IMG/VR virus record: IMGVR_UViG_3300044646_001461
Coordinates: 1-36,895 of that record
Length of the DNA: 36,895 nt
Strand: one strand, 5' to 3'
Source: a virus
Made by a program: the position numbers and the translations under genes. This document shows, piece after piece, positions 1 through 5,787 of this stretch; positions within the stretch are counted from its first letter, which is position 1; every line of letters starts with the position of its first letter. Below the pieces are notes generated by a model. It was not told the DNA's origin. It saw only the letters and a program-made list of their open reading frames with translations, and did no database searches.

Positions 1-811
1 ACGCAGAGACCCCTTTGCATAAAATTTTCTGCTCACCCAAATCAGTGGGTGTCATAGGGGGGGCCTCCGAAAATCCAGACCCCCTCCCCCCCTCCTGATC
101 GACCGCCACGGCCTCGACCTCGACCGGTTCGACGGCGCATCCCGTCCCCGAAGTCGTCCCCGCGCCCTGTATCCTATCTACAAAAGCCCCTAAAACTTCT
201 GATTGCAAATCAGAGACCAGCCCGGCAGCGCTCCCTGTTCCGTCCAATCCGCCCGATCCGTCCGGCCCCTTTTGTCCCGACCCGCTCCCGTGTAAACCGG
301 TTGGCACTACCTCAGCTTCGAGCACCGGCAAGCTGGCCAGCATCTCAGAAAGTTTGTCCTGGTTGACCTCTACCCGCTCCACTCGGGCGGTAGCCTCACC
401 GCTGAGGAGCTGGAGCTTGTCCACCATCACGGCCGCGACGATGGCCGCATCTTTGGCATTGTTAATGGAAGGCACCAACTCAACGACCCGCTCCACCGAA
501 AGGCGGGCCGCAGTCCTCACATTCTTGAGTAACTCCTTTTTCTGCTGCTCTATAGGAAATTGCTCCCGATCTTGGACGGCCGCCACCGTGTTCCTGCTCA
601 CTCCCAACGCCCGAGCCATGGCCGACATACTCAGCCCCTCGGCGCTCATGCGGCAGATCGCCCGGTAAACCTCCGGGCGACGGGCAAGCAACCGCTCACC
701 GCTAAACTCTCCCGTGGCTTCGAGCTTCTCAGCCCCTATTTCTGCTTCCGAAAATAAAAAAGGCGCGGCAGACTCTGAGGCGTCGGCTTTCATCAAAGGG
801 GTGGATTCCAT
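1..811 (-). CDS. HTH DNA-binding protein, partial at window edge (crosses the circular junction)
   Basis: The frame is open from ATG at 811 to base 1 (270 codons) with no stop. If base 1 is joined to base 36895, it adds FELSLLR and stops at 36875-36873, giving 277 aa. A helix-turn-helix is visible at about residues 60-79 (LSMSAMARALGVSRNTVAAV), followed by an alpha-helical segment with a regular V/L pattern and a Gly/Ser/Asp-rich, probably disordered C-terminal half (GSGSGQKGPDGSGGLDG). An HTH plus helical oligomerisation segment is seen in phage regulators and in some small terminase subunits, so either role is possible. The first gene upstream ends 24 bases away and no clear ribosome site precedes 811; ATG 793 and ATG 649 are alternative starts. 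The reading frame itself is solid; the function is not. Confidence 0.75.
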   Translation of the reverse strand, partial: MESTPLMKADASESAAPFLFSEAEIGAEKLEATGEFSGERLLARRPEVYRAICRMSAEGLSMSAMARALGVSRNTVAAVQDREQFPIEQQKKELLKNVRTAARLSVERVVELVPSINNAKDAAIVAAVMVDKLQLLSGEATARVERVEVNQDKLSEMLASLPVLEAEVVPTGLHGSGSGQKGPDGSGGLDGTGSAAGLVSDLQSEVLGAFVDRIQGAGTTSGTGCAVEPVEVEAVAVDQEGGRGSGFSEAPPMTPTDLGEQKILCKGVSA

Positions 812-835
812 AAAAAAACAAAAAAGCGGCGGCGA

Positions 836-1060
836 TCAGAGGGAGGCGATCAACGGCCGAACCCCACGCCGAACCGGCAGGGGGCGCACCGGCTCCCGGC
901 ATTTATCTAGGACACGCTGCACCGATGATTCAGGGATCAGCACCCGGCCACCGAACCGCACAACCTCCAACTCACCCGCAGCGACACGCCGCGAAATGGT
1001 CATCAGCGAAACCCCGAGGAGCCCGGCCAACTGCGCCGGTGAATAGTGTTGCTCGATCAT
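836..1060 (-). CDS. Small excisionase/MerR-like HTH protein
   Basis: This 74-aa protein begins MIEQHYSPAQLAGLLGVS, continues MTISRRVAAGELEVVRFGGR and ends with a basic tail. The pattern (helix-turn-helix, 'G' turn, short beta wing, then 'LIPESSVQRVL') is that of the HTH_17/excisionase family of winged-helix proteins. The start at 1060 is preferred over a longer frame because GGAGG lies 8 bases upstream and because ATG overlaps the stop of the preceding 35-aa gene (ATGA). Being in a phage early cluster, it may be the recombination directionality factor for the integrase at 6112, or a transcriptional regulator; the sequence does not decide which. Confidence 0.8.
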   Translation of the reverse strand: MIEQHYSPAQLAGLLGVSLMTISRRVAAGELEVVRFGGRVLIPESSVQRVLDKCREPVRPLPVRRGVRPLIASL

Positions 1061-1164
1061 TCGCCCATCCTCCAGGCTACGAGAGCCAAAAAAGCCGCTG
1101 GCCCGAGAGCACAAAGCGCCTCCCAGGTCCATGTAATGAAATGAATCGCATCAGGGGTGATCAT
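1057..1164 (-). CDS. 35-aa membrane peptide
   Basis: This very short gene runs from ATG at 1164 to TGA at 1059-1057. It overlaps the 48-aa gene upstream by 4 bases (ATGA) and the HTH gene downstream by 4 bases (ATGA). It encodes a short polar start, WTWEALCALGPAAFLALVAW as a probable membrane helix (residues 12-31), and an RMGE tail. The double overlap and the single strongly hydrophobic segment are the reasons for calling it. GGAGG, the ribosome site of the next gene, lies inside its last codons. Function is unknown; candidates are a membrane regulator or small toxin-like peptide, neither supported by a recognisable motif. Confidence 0.6.
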   Translation of the reverse strand: MITPDAIHFITWTWEALCALGPAAFLALVAWRMGE

Positions 1165-1307
1165 TTGTCCACCTCCACGGAAAACGGCCTAAGTCCGAAA
1201 ATTTCAAAAAAACGGCGGCGTGCTGCCTCCCGGCTCGACGCTCTTACATAGTCGCCAAACGGACCGCGCAGCGGATCCATCGCCCGGCACAAAAAAAGGC
1301 GGCTCAT
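1161..1307 (-). CDS. 48-aa basic protein of unknown function
   Basis: It starts at ATG 1307, inside the stop of the RHH gene (ATGA), and ends at TGA 1163-1161, inside the start of the 35-aa gene (ATGA). The product (MSRLFLCRAMDPLRGPF..., ending FGLRPFSVEVDK) is rich in arginine and phenylalanine, with an RR-rich helix in the middle (SREAARRRFFEIF). No family was recognised. The call rests on the exact 4-base overlaps on both sides, a pattern repeated along the whole leftward operon. Confidence 0.55.
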   Translation of the reverse strand: MSRLFLCRAMDPLRGPFGDYVRASSREAARRRFFEIFGLRPFSVEVDK

Positions 1308-1456
1308 ATCTGGCCCTCCTGAGCTTTGGCTTTTGCGACAGCTTTCACCAGCAACTGCCGCACGATGGCGGCCCGGCTCACCATCTGGCTTTTGGCCAGC
1401 TCAGTGATGATTTCATCAACCTCTGCGGGGATTTTGGTTTGAACGATTTTTGTCAT
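1304..1456 (-). CDS. Ribbon-helix-helix regulator (50 aa), first gene of the leftward operon
   Basis: The 50-aa product is a minimal RHH (CopG/Arc/MetJ-type) protein. A beta strand (KIVQTKIP, residues 3-10) is followed by helix A (AEVDEIITELAK, 11-22) and helix B (SRAAIVRQLLVKAVAKA, 27-43). RHH proteins dimerise and place the paired strands in the major groove of palindromic operators. It is the first gene leftward of the control region and lies 33 bases from the palindrome at 1490-1512. It faces a second RHH gene on the other strand (1561-1881). No convincing Shine-Dalgarno precedes ATG 1456. It probably controls its own operon, the rightward operon, or both. Confidence 0.85.
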   Translation of the reverse strand: MTKIVQTKIPAEVDEIITELAKSQMVSRAAIVRQLLVKAVAKAKAQEGQI

Positions 1457-1489
1457 ATCAAGTGGGGTGATTTACTCACCTCTGAAAAG

Positions 1490-1512
1490 TTCTATACAGA
1501 TTCTGTATAGAA
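1490..1512. promoter_or_regulatory. Perfect palindromic operator in the divergent control region
   Basis: TTCTATACAG (1490-1499), a 3-base spacer ATT, then CTGTATAGAA (1503-1512) form a perfect 10-bp inverted repeat in the 104-base interval between two divergently transcribed RHH genes. Each arm contains TATAGA, which reads as a possible -10 element outward in either direction, so a bound dimer or tetramer could cover both promoters. The rightward leader is extremely A/T-rich (1511-1540). The operator role is inferred from symmetry and position. Confidence 0.75.
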
Positions 1513-1560
1513 ACAAAACAAAAAAATTTATTTTGTTTGAGAGCTGGTTTAGATTGCGAC

Positions 1561-1881
1561 ATGCCAAAAAAGAAAAAACCAAACGGCCCAGGCAAAAACC
1601 GAATTGTGGCGAGCACTACCGTTGATTTGCAAACCAGCGCAGAGATTGACCGGCTGGCCGCCGCAGGCGGATTGACGCGCAGCCAGTGGGCCCGCGAAGC
1701 CCTTACCGAAATGGCAAACGAAGCCACAATTTACGGCATCACCAGGAAAACAGAAGTCACCAAAGTATCGGGAAAAGCAAATCCCCCAGACTCTGTTGGT
1801 GTCAAGACCCTGAGAGCGTCCGAGAGTTTCGATTCTACGCCCTCAACAGTTACGACCAAAAACTCCCACCCGGCTGGATAG
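1561..1881 (+). CDS. Ribbon-helix-helix repressor-like protein (106 aa), first gene of the rightward operon
   Basis: A lysine-rich N-terminus (MPKKKKPNGPGKNR) leads into an RHH domain at residues 15-53: a beta strand around VASTTVDLQ, helix TSAEIDRLAAAG, and helix LTRSQWAREALTEMA. A roughly 50-residue polar tail follows. ATG 1561 is chosen because the frame upstream offers only a TTG at 1537. The gene is divergent from a second, shorter RHH gene, with a perfect palindrome 49 bases upstream. As the first gene of the rightward (accessory plus integrase) side it is the best candidate for a lysogeny regulator, given that no CI-like repressor is present. Confidence 0.8.
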   Translation: MPKKKKPNGPGKNRIVASTTVDLQTSAEIDRLAAAGGLTRSQWAREALTEMANEATIYGITRKTEVTKVSGKANPPDSVGVKTLRASESFDSTPSTVTTKNSHPAG

Positions 1882-1903
1882 GCCAGATCCACGACCTCAC
1901 ATC

Positions 1904-2248
1904 ATGGACCCATCAGGAATAACGGCGGTAGAGTTTGTAAATAGTCCATTTTGGGGAATGCCTTACGCCCTTTGCCTCCTTGCGATGGCCGCCGCTTGCT
2001 GGGCGGGCTGCTACCATATCGCCCAAGAGATTTTCAAAACCAAACCCGCCAAAATTGTTGCTTTGCTTATCCTGCTTTTCATGTGCGCGGTCGTCGCGTT
2101 TGTGAATCCTGCAACCCCGGATCGCGTTAAAAACGCCATGGCAAAGCAGGATCTTATAGAACTCATTTGGGATTGGAAACGCGGCGATCGCGTTGCTGTT
2201 GAAAAAAGGCTTTCTGATCCAAAAATACAAAAATTTTACGAGGAATGA
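1904..2248 (+). CDS. Small two-pass inner-membrane protein
   Basis: The 114-aa product has two hydrophobic segments, about residues 18-40 (around ALCLLAMAAACWAGCYHIA) and 49-67 (IVALLILLFMCAVVAFV), followed by a charged C-terminal region. No enzymatic motif is visible. It sits 22 bases after the RHH gene and overlaps the lipoprotein gene by 4 bases (ATGA), so the two are probably translated together. A membrane protein plus lipoprotein pair next to a lysogeny regulator is a common layout for superinfection-exclusion or host-envelope-modifying genes; that role is inference only. Confidence 0.75.
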   Translation: MDPSGITAVEFVNSPFWGMPYALCLLAMAAACWAGCYHIAQEIFKTKPAKIVALLILLFMCAVVAFVNPATPDRVKNAMAKQDLIELIWDWKRGDRVAVEKRLSDPKIQKFYEE

Positions 2249-2676
2249 AAAATTTCATCAAACCCGCATCAATCCTAGCACTAGCGGCCGCTCTATGCTC
2301 CTGCGCCAGCCCTGAGCCTGAGCCAATCTGGCGGCCCGCTCCGCTTCCCTCGCCTACTCCCATGGAAATTCTCATTGAGACAAGCCCGGCGGGCGGCCTT
2401 GTGGATTGGAACGGCGATGTTTTAGGCGTTGCACCCGTCACCCTCACCATCACGCCTCGTCTTGTTGCTGGAGGCCGCCCCGCATGGCCAGACACCGGAA
2501 ATTTATTGCACATATTCCGCTCCCGTTGGCCCAACGGAAAAACAGCCTTTGAGCACTTCCGAAAAGACGCCTTACCACCTCAACGCGTCGCCATTATTTG
2601 CCCCGCCGCTCGAAATCCCCTCCTTGACTCCCTCCGCGCCGACGCGAAAACTCTCACGCAAAAGAAAACACCGTGA
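2245..2676 (+). CDS. Secreted lipoprotein with a PEGA-like domain
   Basis: The N-terminus (MKNFIKPASILALAAALCSC) is a lipoprotein signal peptide with the lipobox Cys at residue 20, followed by a Pro-rich linker. Residues 42-70 (IETSPAGGLVDWNGDVLG, then APVTLTI) match the PEGA pattern (S-P-x-G-x-V-x-x-N-G ... L-G-x-x-P), a small beta domain of surface and envelope proteins. The C-terminal half is unassigned. It overlaps the preceding membrane-protein gene (ATGA). It is expected to be anchored in the envelope, possibly as a lysogenic-conversion factor; no function can be proven. Confidence 0.75.
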   Translation: MKNFIKPASILALAAALCSCASPEPEPIWRPAPLPSPTPMEILIETSPAGGLVDWNGDVLGVAPVTLTITPRLVAGGRPAWPDTGNLLHIFRSRWPNGKTAFEHFRKDALPPQRVAIICPAARNPLLDSLRADAKTLTQKKTP

Positions 2677-2876
2677 CCCGCAGAGCCCCATTTCATCAGC
2701 CTCCGCGAGTGTCAAGCACTTTCTGAAAAAATATTTTCAAAAAAAATAAAAATAATTCTTGCACTCCATTCTGAACCTCCGTAGGTTCATTTCCGCAGGC
2801 CACCAACGGCCCGCCCGAGTCGGTCGGCAACCGGCAACAAAAAAACCGCGTCAGACGGTATCTGACACAGAAACAA
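2677..2876 (+). promoter_or_regulatory. 200-base intergenic region with a possible promoter and inverted repeat
   Basis: The gap holds a run of A residues (2740-2754), a candidate promoter TTGCAC (2759-2764) with a 17-base spacer to TAGGTT (2782-2787), and an inverted repeat TGAACCT (2772-2778) / AGGTTCA (2783-2789) that overlaps the putative -10. It ends with the leader hairpin described separately. A frame can be extended from 2759 into the DUF932 gene, but its composition is non-protein-like. The promoter call is weak and made by eye. Confidence 0.35.
2850..2866 (+). other. Leader stem-loop, copy 1 (covaries with copy 2 at 5355-5371)
   Basis: GTCAGA, loop CGGTA, TCTGAC form a perfect 6-bp hairpin whose last base is 10 bases before the ATG of the 57-aa gene at 2877. 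Before it lies ACCGC and after it ACAGAAAC. The same layout (ACCCGC, hairpin, ACCGAAACC, ATG) precedes the gene at 5381. Two of the six pairs differ between the copies and both differences are compensated (T-A to C-G, A-T to G-C), which argues for a conserved RNA structure. Confidence 0.6.
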
Positions 2877-3050
2877 ATGATCCAAAAAATCGAAAAAGCC
2901 ATTGCAGTAGCACTCGCCACTGCATCCATCCTCAGCCTCGCCCTCGGCGTTGCTTTCACCCTCACCCACGGCCCCGCCGCATTTATTGGCGGCCTCGCCC
3001 TCTTCCTGGCATTCGCCGGATTCGCCGCCACCTTCGACGCCACCATCTAA
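2877..3050 (+). CDS. 57-aa membrane protein
   Basis: The product begins MIQKIEKAIAVALATASILS and has two hydrophobic stretches: residues about 9-28 (ending LALGVAF) and 35-51 (AAFIGGLALFLAFAGFA), separated by THGP. It fits a two-helix hairpin membrane protein. It is preceded by the covarying leader hairpin and followed 14 bases later by the DUF932 gene. No family was recognised; a holin-like fold is possible but a separate lysis cassette is present at 21.4-22.4 kb. Confidence 0.65.
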   Translation: MIQKIEKAIAVALATASILSLALGVAFTLTHGPAAFIGGLALFLAFAGFAATFDATI

Positions 3051-3064
3051 GAAAGCCCCATATT

Positions 3065-3931
3065 ATGACAATCACACGATTTGCCCGCACCCGCAGCAAC
3101 GGCGCAGTAAACTACACCAGCCGCAACGGCTCCATCCCATTCGACCAACTCCGCCAGATCGCCCCTTCGGTGTTCGCCGAGCAGGCCCACAACAGCCGGT
3201 CAGCAGCTTACAAATACATCCCAACGAGCGAAATTCTTGCGGGCCTTGCCCGTGAAGGCTTCCGCCCTTACGCAGTCATGCAAGGCGGCAGCAGGGAGGA
3301 AGAAAAACGCGGGTTCACAAAGCACCTCATCCGCCTCCGCCACGACAGCCAGCCCCTCGAAGTCGGCGGCACGCACAACGAGATCGTCCTCCTCAACTCG
3401 CATGACGGCACCTCCTCATACCGCCTCATGGCCGGAGTTTTCCGCCTCATTTGCGGCAACGGGATGGTAGTAGCTCAAAACCTCATCGACGACATCCGCA
3501 TTCCCCACAAGGGAAACATCGAAGGCCAAGTCATCGAAGGCTGCATTAGCATCCTCGACCGGCTCCCCGAGGTTTCCGAGAGCATCCGCGAAATGGACGC
3601 CCTCCGACTCACCCCAGGCGAGCAGCAAGCATTTGCCCGCGCCGCCCTGGTCGCCAGATATGACGACCCCGAGAAGCCCGCACCCGTCAAAGCCGAGCAG
3701 ATCCTTACCCTCCGCCGCCATGAGGACGCAGCCCCGACCATGTGGAACACATTAAACGCAGTCCAAGAAAACCTCGTCCGTGGCGGCCTTGGCTATGTCC
3801 AACGCAACGAAAACGGCCGCCTCGTAGCCCGCCGCCGCACCCGCGAAATCGGAGGCATCGACCAAAACACCAACATCAACCGCGCCCTGTGGGCACTGGC
3901 TGAGGAAATGAAAAAACTGAAAACCGCCTAA
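3065..3931 (+). CDS. DUF932-family phage/plasmid protein
   Basis: The 288-aa product has the typical order of the DUF932 (phage/plasmid TIGR03299-like) family: an N-terminal region with 'YKYIPTSEILAGLAREGF' (residues about 48-66), a basic strand with 'KHLIRLRH', 'NEIVLLNSHDGTSSYRLMAG' (about 104-123), and the hallmark 'FRLICGNGMV' (about 125-134). A helical C-terminus follows. The family is common on plasmids and phages; its biochemical role is not established. ATG 3065 is chosen because the upstream extension is out of character and overlaps the real 57-aa gene. A stem-loop follows at 3941. Confidence 0.85.
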   Translation: MTITRFARTRSNGAVNYTSRNGSIPFDQLRQIAPSVFAEQAHNSRSAAYKYIPTSEILAGLAREGFRPYAVMQGGSREEEKRGFTKHLIRLRHDSQPLEVGGTHNEIVLLNSHDGTSSYRLMAGVFRLICGNGMVVAQNLIDDIRIPHKGNIEGQVIEGCISILDRLPEVSESIREMDALRLTPGEQQAFARAALVARYDDPEKPAPVKAEQILTLRRHEDAAPTMWNTLNAVQENLVRGGLGYVQRNENGRLVARRRTREIGGIDQNTNINRALWALAEEMKKLKTA

Positions 3932-3940
3932 TCTCAACCC

Positions 3941-3970
3941 GGCGAGGGTCCAATCCCCTCGCCACCTTTA
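3941..3970 (+). terminator. Stem-loop after the DUF932 gene, probable intrinsic terminator or attenuator
   Basis: GGCGAGGG (3941-3948) and CCCTCGCC (3956-3963) form a perfect 8-bp stem with a 7-base loop, followed by ACCTTTATTT. The U-rich tail is short and interrupted and the next start codon is at 3974, so this may attenuate rather than end transcription. Confidence 0.55.
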
Positions 3971-3973
3971 TTT

Positions 3974-4297
3974 ATGAATAAAAACGATGAACTTTGGATT
4001 TTGCGCGATTGCGCAGACAAACTCGGGTCAGATTCTTATTGCGGACCATGGCTGCAGGATCAAATCCCTTACATTGAACGCGACATACGAGGCGATATGT
4101 TTCCCCAGTTAGGATGGGCAGAAACACGCAAAATGGAGCAAAACGCGATCTCACTTGCAAAAGAGCAAGCGGCGCGAATTGTAAAAGATGCCGAGGAGCA
4201 GGCCGCAGTAATTAGAAAAAACTCCGAAAAATACGCCGCGAGCGTTCGAAAAGCGTTGGCTCATGATTTGGAAAAAGCCCTTCTTCTTATACAATGA
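3974..4297 (+). CDS. Coiled-coil protein of unknown function
   Basis: The 107-aa product begins MNKNDELWILRDCADKLGSD. Its second half is a long amphipathic, Lys/Glu/Ala-rich helix (KEQAARIVKDAEEQAAVIRK), typical of a coiled coil. No family was recognised. The gene starts 10 bases after the stem-loop at 3941-3963 and overlaps the next gene by 4 bases (ATGA), starting a four-gene overlapping set. Confidence 0.7.
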   Translation: MNKNDELWILRDCADKLGSDSYCGPWLQDQIPYIERDIRGDMFPQLGWAETRKMEQNAISLAKEQAARIVKDAEEQAAVIRKNSEKYAASVRKALAHDLEKALLLIQ

Positions 4298-4749
4298 GCA
4301 CCACAGCACTACCAGCCTGCCACCAAAACAGCCCGCAGCACGCCGCCTATGTCGCCCGAGTCGAAGAGCTCGAGGCCGAAGGCTGCGACACCAGCGACGC
4401 CCAAGGCATTGCTGATATGGAATTCGACGGACTATTGACACAAACCAAAAAACCAACCAAACCAACGCACAAAATGAAAACACTATCACCACAAGAACAA
4501 AACGAGATCGAAAACCTCTCTTACCTAACGCCGCCGGAAGACCAAGGCCAGCCACACGACGCAGGGCAGGCAATATGGGGAGAACTTGCAGTTCTCCGCC
4601 GGTGGGACTGGGACGACAACGGCGGAAGACTTTCGAACACCCGCCACGAATACGAGGTTTACGCATGGGAAGGCGAAGACGAAGACCCCGCCTTCCAACG
4701 CCTAACAACCGGCAAACTGATCTCAAAATTTATCGTTCCAACAAAATGA
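4294..4749 (+). CDS. Acidic phage protein of unknown function
   Basis: The 151-aa product has an N-terminal region with several His/Cys residues (ALPACHQNSPQHAAYVARVE), a Lys/Thr/Pro linker (QTKKPTKPTHK, about residues 51-61), and a C-terminal region from Met62 rich in Trp, Asp and Glu (RRWDWDDNGG, YAWEGEDED). The linker suggests two modules; a separate internal start at Met62 is possible. It overlaps its neighbours at both ends by ATGA. No function is recognised. Confidence 0.65.
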   Translation: MSTTALPACHQNSPQHAAYVARVEELEAEGCDTSDAQGIADMEFDGLLTQTKKPTKPTHKMKTLSPQEQNEIENLSYLTPPEDQGQPHDAGQAIWGELAVLRRWDWDDNGGRLSNTRHEYEVYAWEGEDEDPAFQRLTTGKLISKFIVPTK

Positions 4750-5126
4750 AAAAATACACAACAGCAGGCTGCCGAGCAGTAACGGCAGAAAACATGAGCG
4801 AGGCAGCCGGAATCTTTGCGGACCGCATGGCCCGCAGAAAATACGGCAAAACCGGTTATGCCCGCACCTGCAACTTGGAATCCTGGAGCCAGGATCAAAC
4901 GCTCGGCGAATACAGCGCATTCATCGGCTACACTCCCGCAGGCAAACACAACCGAGGCACAACGGTTGGAGGGAACATCCGCTTCAGCGTTTACGCAGAG
5001 GAGGCCGTCGAATCTTCATTTGAAACGGAGCTTAAACGCCAGCTCATTGAAAAAGGCGGCATCAACCCCGAATGGGCAAAAACTCATCTGATAATTGATA
5101 AATCCGAACCGCTAATAATCGAATGA
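4746..5126 (+). CDS. Conserved-looking phage protein of unknown function
   Basis: The 126-aa product begins MKKYTTAGCRAVTAENMSEA and contains 'FADRMARRKYGKTGYARTC' and an aromatic segment 'YSAFIGY'. The start at ATG 4746 is set by the ATGA overlap with the preceding stop; a longer open frame upstream has no support. The middle (GGNIRFSVYAEE) looks like beta strands. It overlaps the 64-aa gene downstream (ATGA). No function is recognised. Confidence 0.7.
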   Translation: MKKYTTAGCRAVTAENMSEAAGIFADRMARRKYGKTGYARTCNLESWSQDQTLGEYSAFIGYTPAGKHNRGTTVGGNIRFSVYAEEAVESSFETELKRQLIEKGGINPEWAKTHLIIDKSEPLIIE

Positions 5127-5317
5127 CCCCCGAGCAACTCAACCGCGCCGCCTCCTCGATGGAGGCGGCGCTTGCCCGTCTCGACATCGAGCCCGGCATC
5201 ACCACGGCGGCCGAGCTGGCCGCCGACGACGCCGAAATCCTGCCCGCCCTGGTGGATGGCCAGCCGGTAATTACCCCCGAGGCTAATTCCGGCATGTCTG
5301 AAGGGCGCAAAATTTAA
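5123..5317 (+). CDS. Small acidic protein (64 aa)
   Basis: It starts in the ATGA overlap with the preceding gene and encodes MTPEQLNRAASSMEAALARL followed by an acidic, Ala-rich region (AAELAADDAEILPALVDGQP). It is predicted to be mostly helical. No family was recognised. It is the last gene of the overlapping set before a 63-base gap holding the second leader hairpin. Confidence 0.65.
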   Translation: MTPEQLNRAASSMEAALARLDIEPGITTAAELAADDAEILPALVDGQPVITPEANSGMSEGRKI

Positions 5318-5354
5318 ACCCAAACTCACCTCACCCCATAAAAACTCAACCCGC

Positions 5355-5371
5355 GCCGGACGGCATCCGGC
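5355..5371 (+). other. Leader stem-loop, copy 2 (covaries with copy 1 at 2850-2866)
   Basis: GCCGGA, loop CGGCA, TCCGGC form a perfect 6-bp hairpin ending 9 bases before the ATG at 5381. The flanks ACCCGC and ACCGAAACC match those of copy 1. Stem pairs 2 and 4 differ from copy 1 with compensation on the opposite side, and one loop base differs. Confidence 0.6.
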
Positions 5372-5380
5372 ACCGAAACC

Positions 5381-5554
5381 ATGGAAACCCTCAAACTCTA
5401 CAACGCCTTGGCGCTGCTCACCGACACCGCAAAACTGGTCTTGAGCGACATTAAAAACCCAGACACCCTCGCCGCCAACCTCGCCTACCTCGCCCAAGCC
5501 ATGCGGTCCGCCGAGAAAATCCTTTTGAAACATCCCATCCCATTTAATCAATGA
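5381..5554 (+). CDS. 57-aa helical protein
   Basis: The product begins METLKLYNALALLTDTAKLV and continues as a mostly helical chain (AANLAYLAQAMRSAEKILLK). It is soluble-looking, unlike the membrane protein that shares its leader hairpin. It is preceded by the hairpin at 5355-5371 and overlaps the next gene by ATGA. No family was recognised. Confidence 0.65.
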   Translation: METLKLYNALALLTDTAKLVLSDIKNPDTLAANLAYLAQAMRSAEKILLKHPIPFNQ

Positions 5555-5787
5555 CACCCGACATCGACACACACGGCAACGCCAACAACCGCCACAACGC
5601 CCGCAACCCCGAGCTGGAAAACATGACCGCCAAAATCCAATTCTTCTGCTGGCCCGAAGAAAAGAGCGCCTGGATCCGCGCCGCCCACCCCCAACGCCTC
5701 AGCGCCTGGATCCGCCAACAACTCAACCAAGCCACCGGCCGCCCCGAAGAACCCACCGACGAAGAACGCCGCCAAATCAAAATGTGA
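5551..5787 (+). CDS. Small phage protein (78 aa), possible DNA- or RNA-associated
   Basis: It starts in the ATGA overlap with the 57-aa gene. After an Asn/His-rich N-terminus comes 'MTAKIQFFCWPEEKSAW' and 'HPQRLSAWIRQQLNQATG', which resembles the strand-helix layout of very small regulators but lacks a clear RHH pattern. It is the last gene before the attP region. Function is unknown. Confidence 0.6.
   Translation: MTPDIDTHGNANNRHNARNPELENMTAKIQFFCWPEEKSAWIRAAHPQRLSAWIRQQLNQATGRPEEPTDEERRQIKM

Noticed and set aside
2850-2866. The ACGG in the leader hairpin as a guanidine-II (mini-ykkC) riboswitch
   Set aside because: That riboswitch has two hairpins with ACGR tetraloops in a set spacing; here only one hairpin per leader is seen and the loop geometry differs.
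2759-3064. A 102-codon N-terminal extension of the DUF932 gene
   Set aside because: Its composition is Arg/Pro/His-rich and it covers the leader hairpin and the 57-aa membrane gene; ATG 3065 begins the recognised family sequence.
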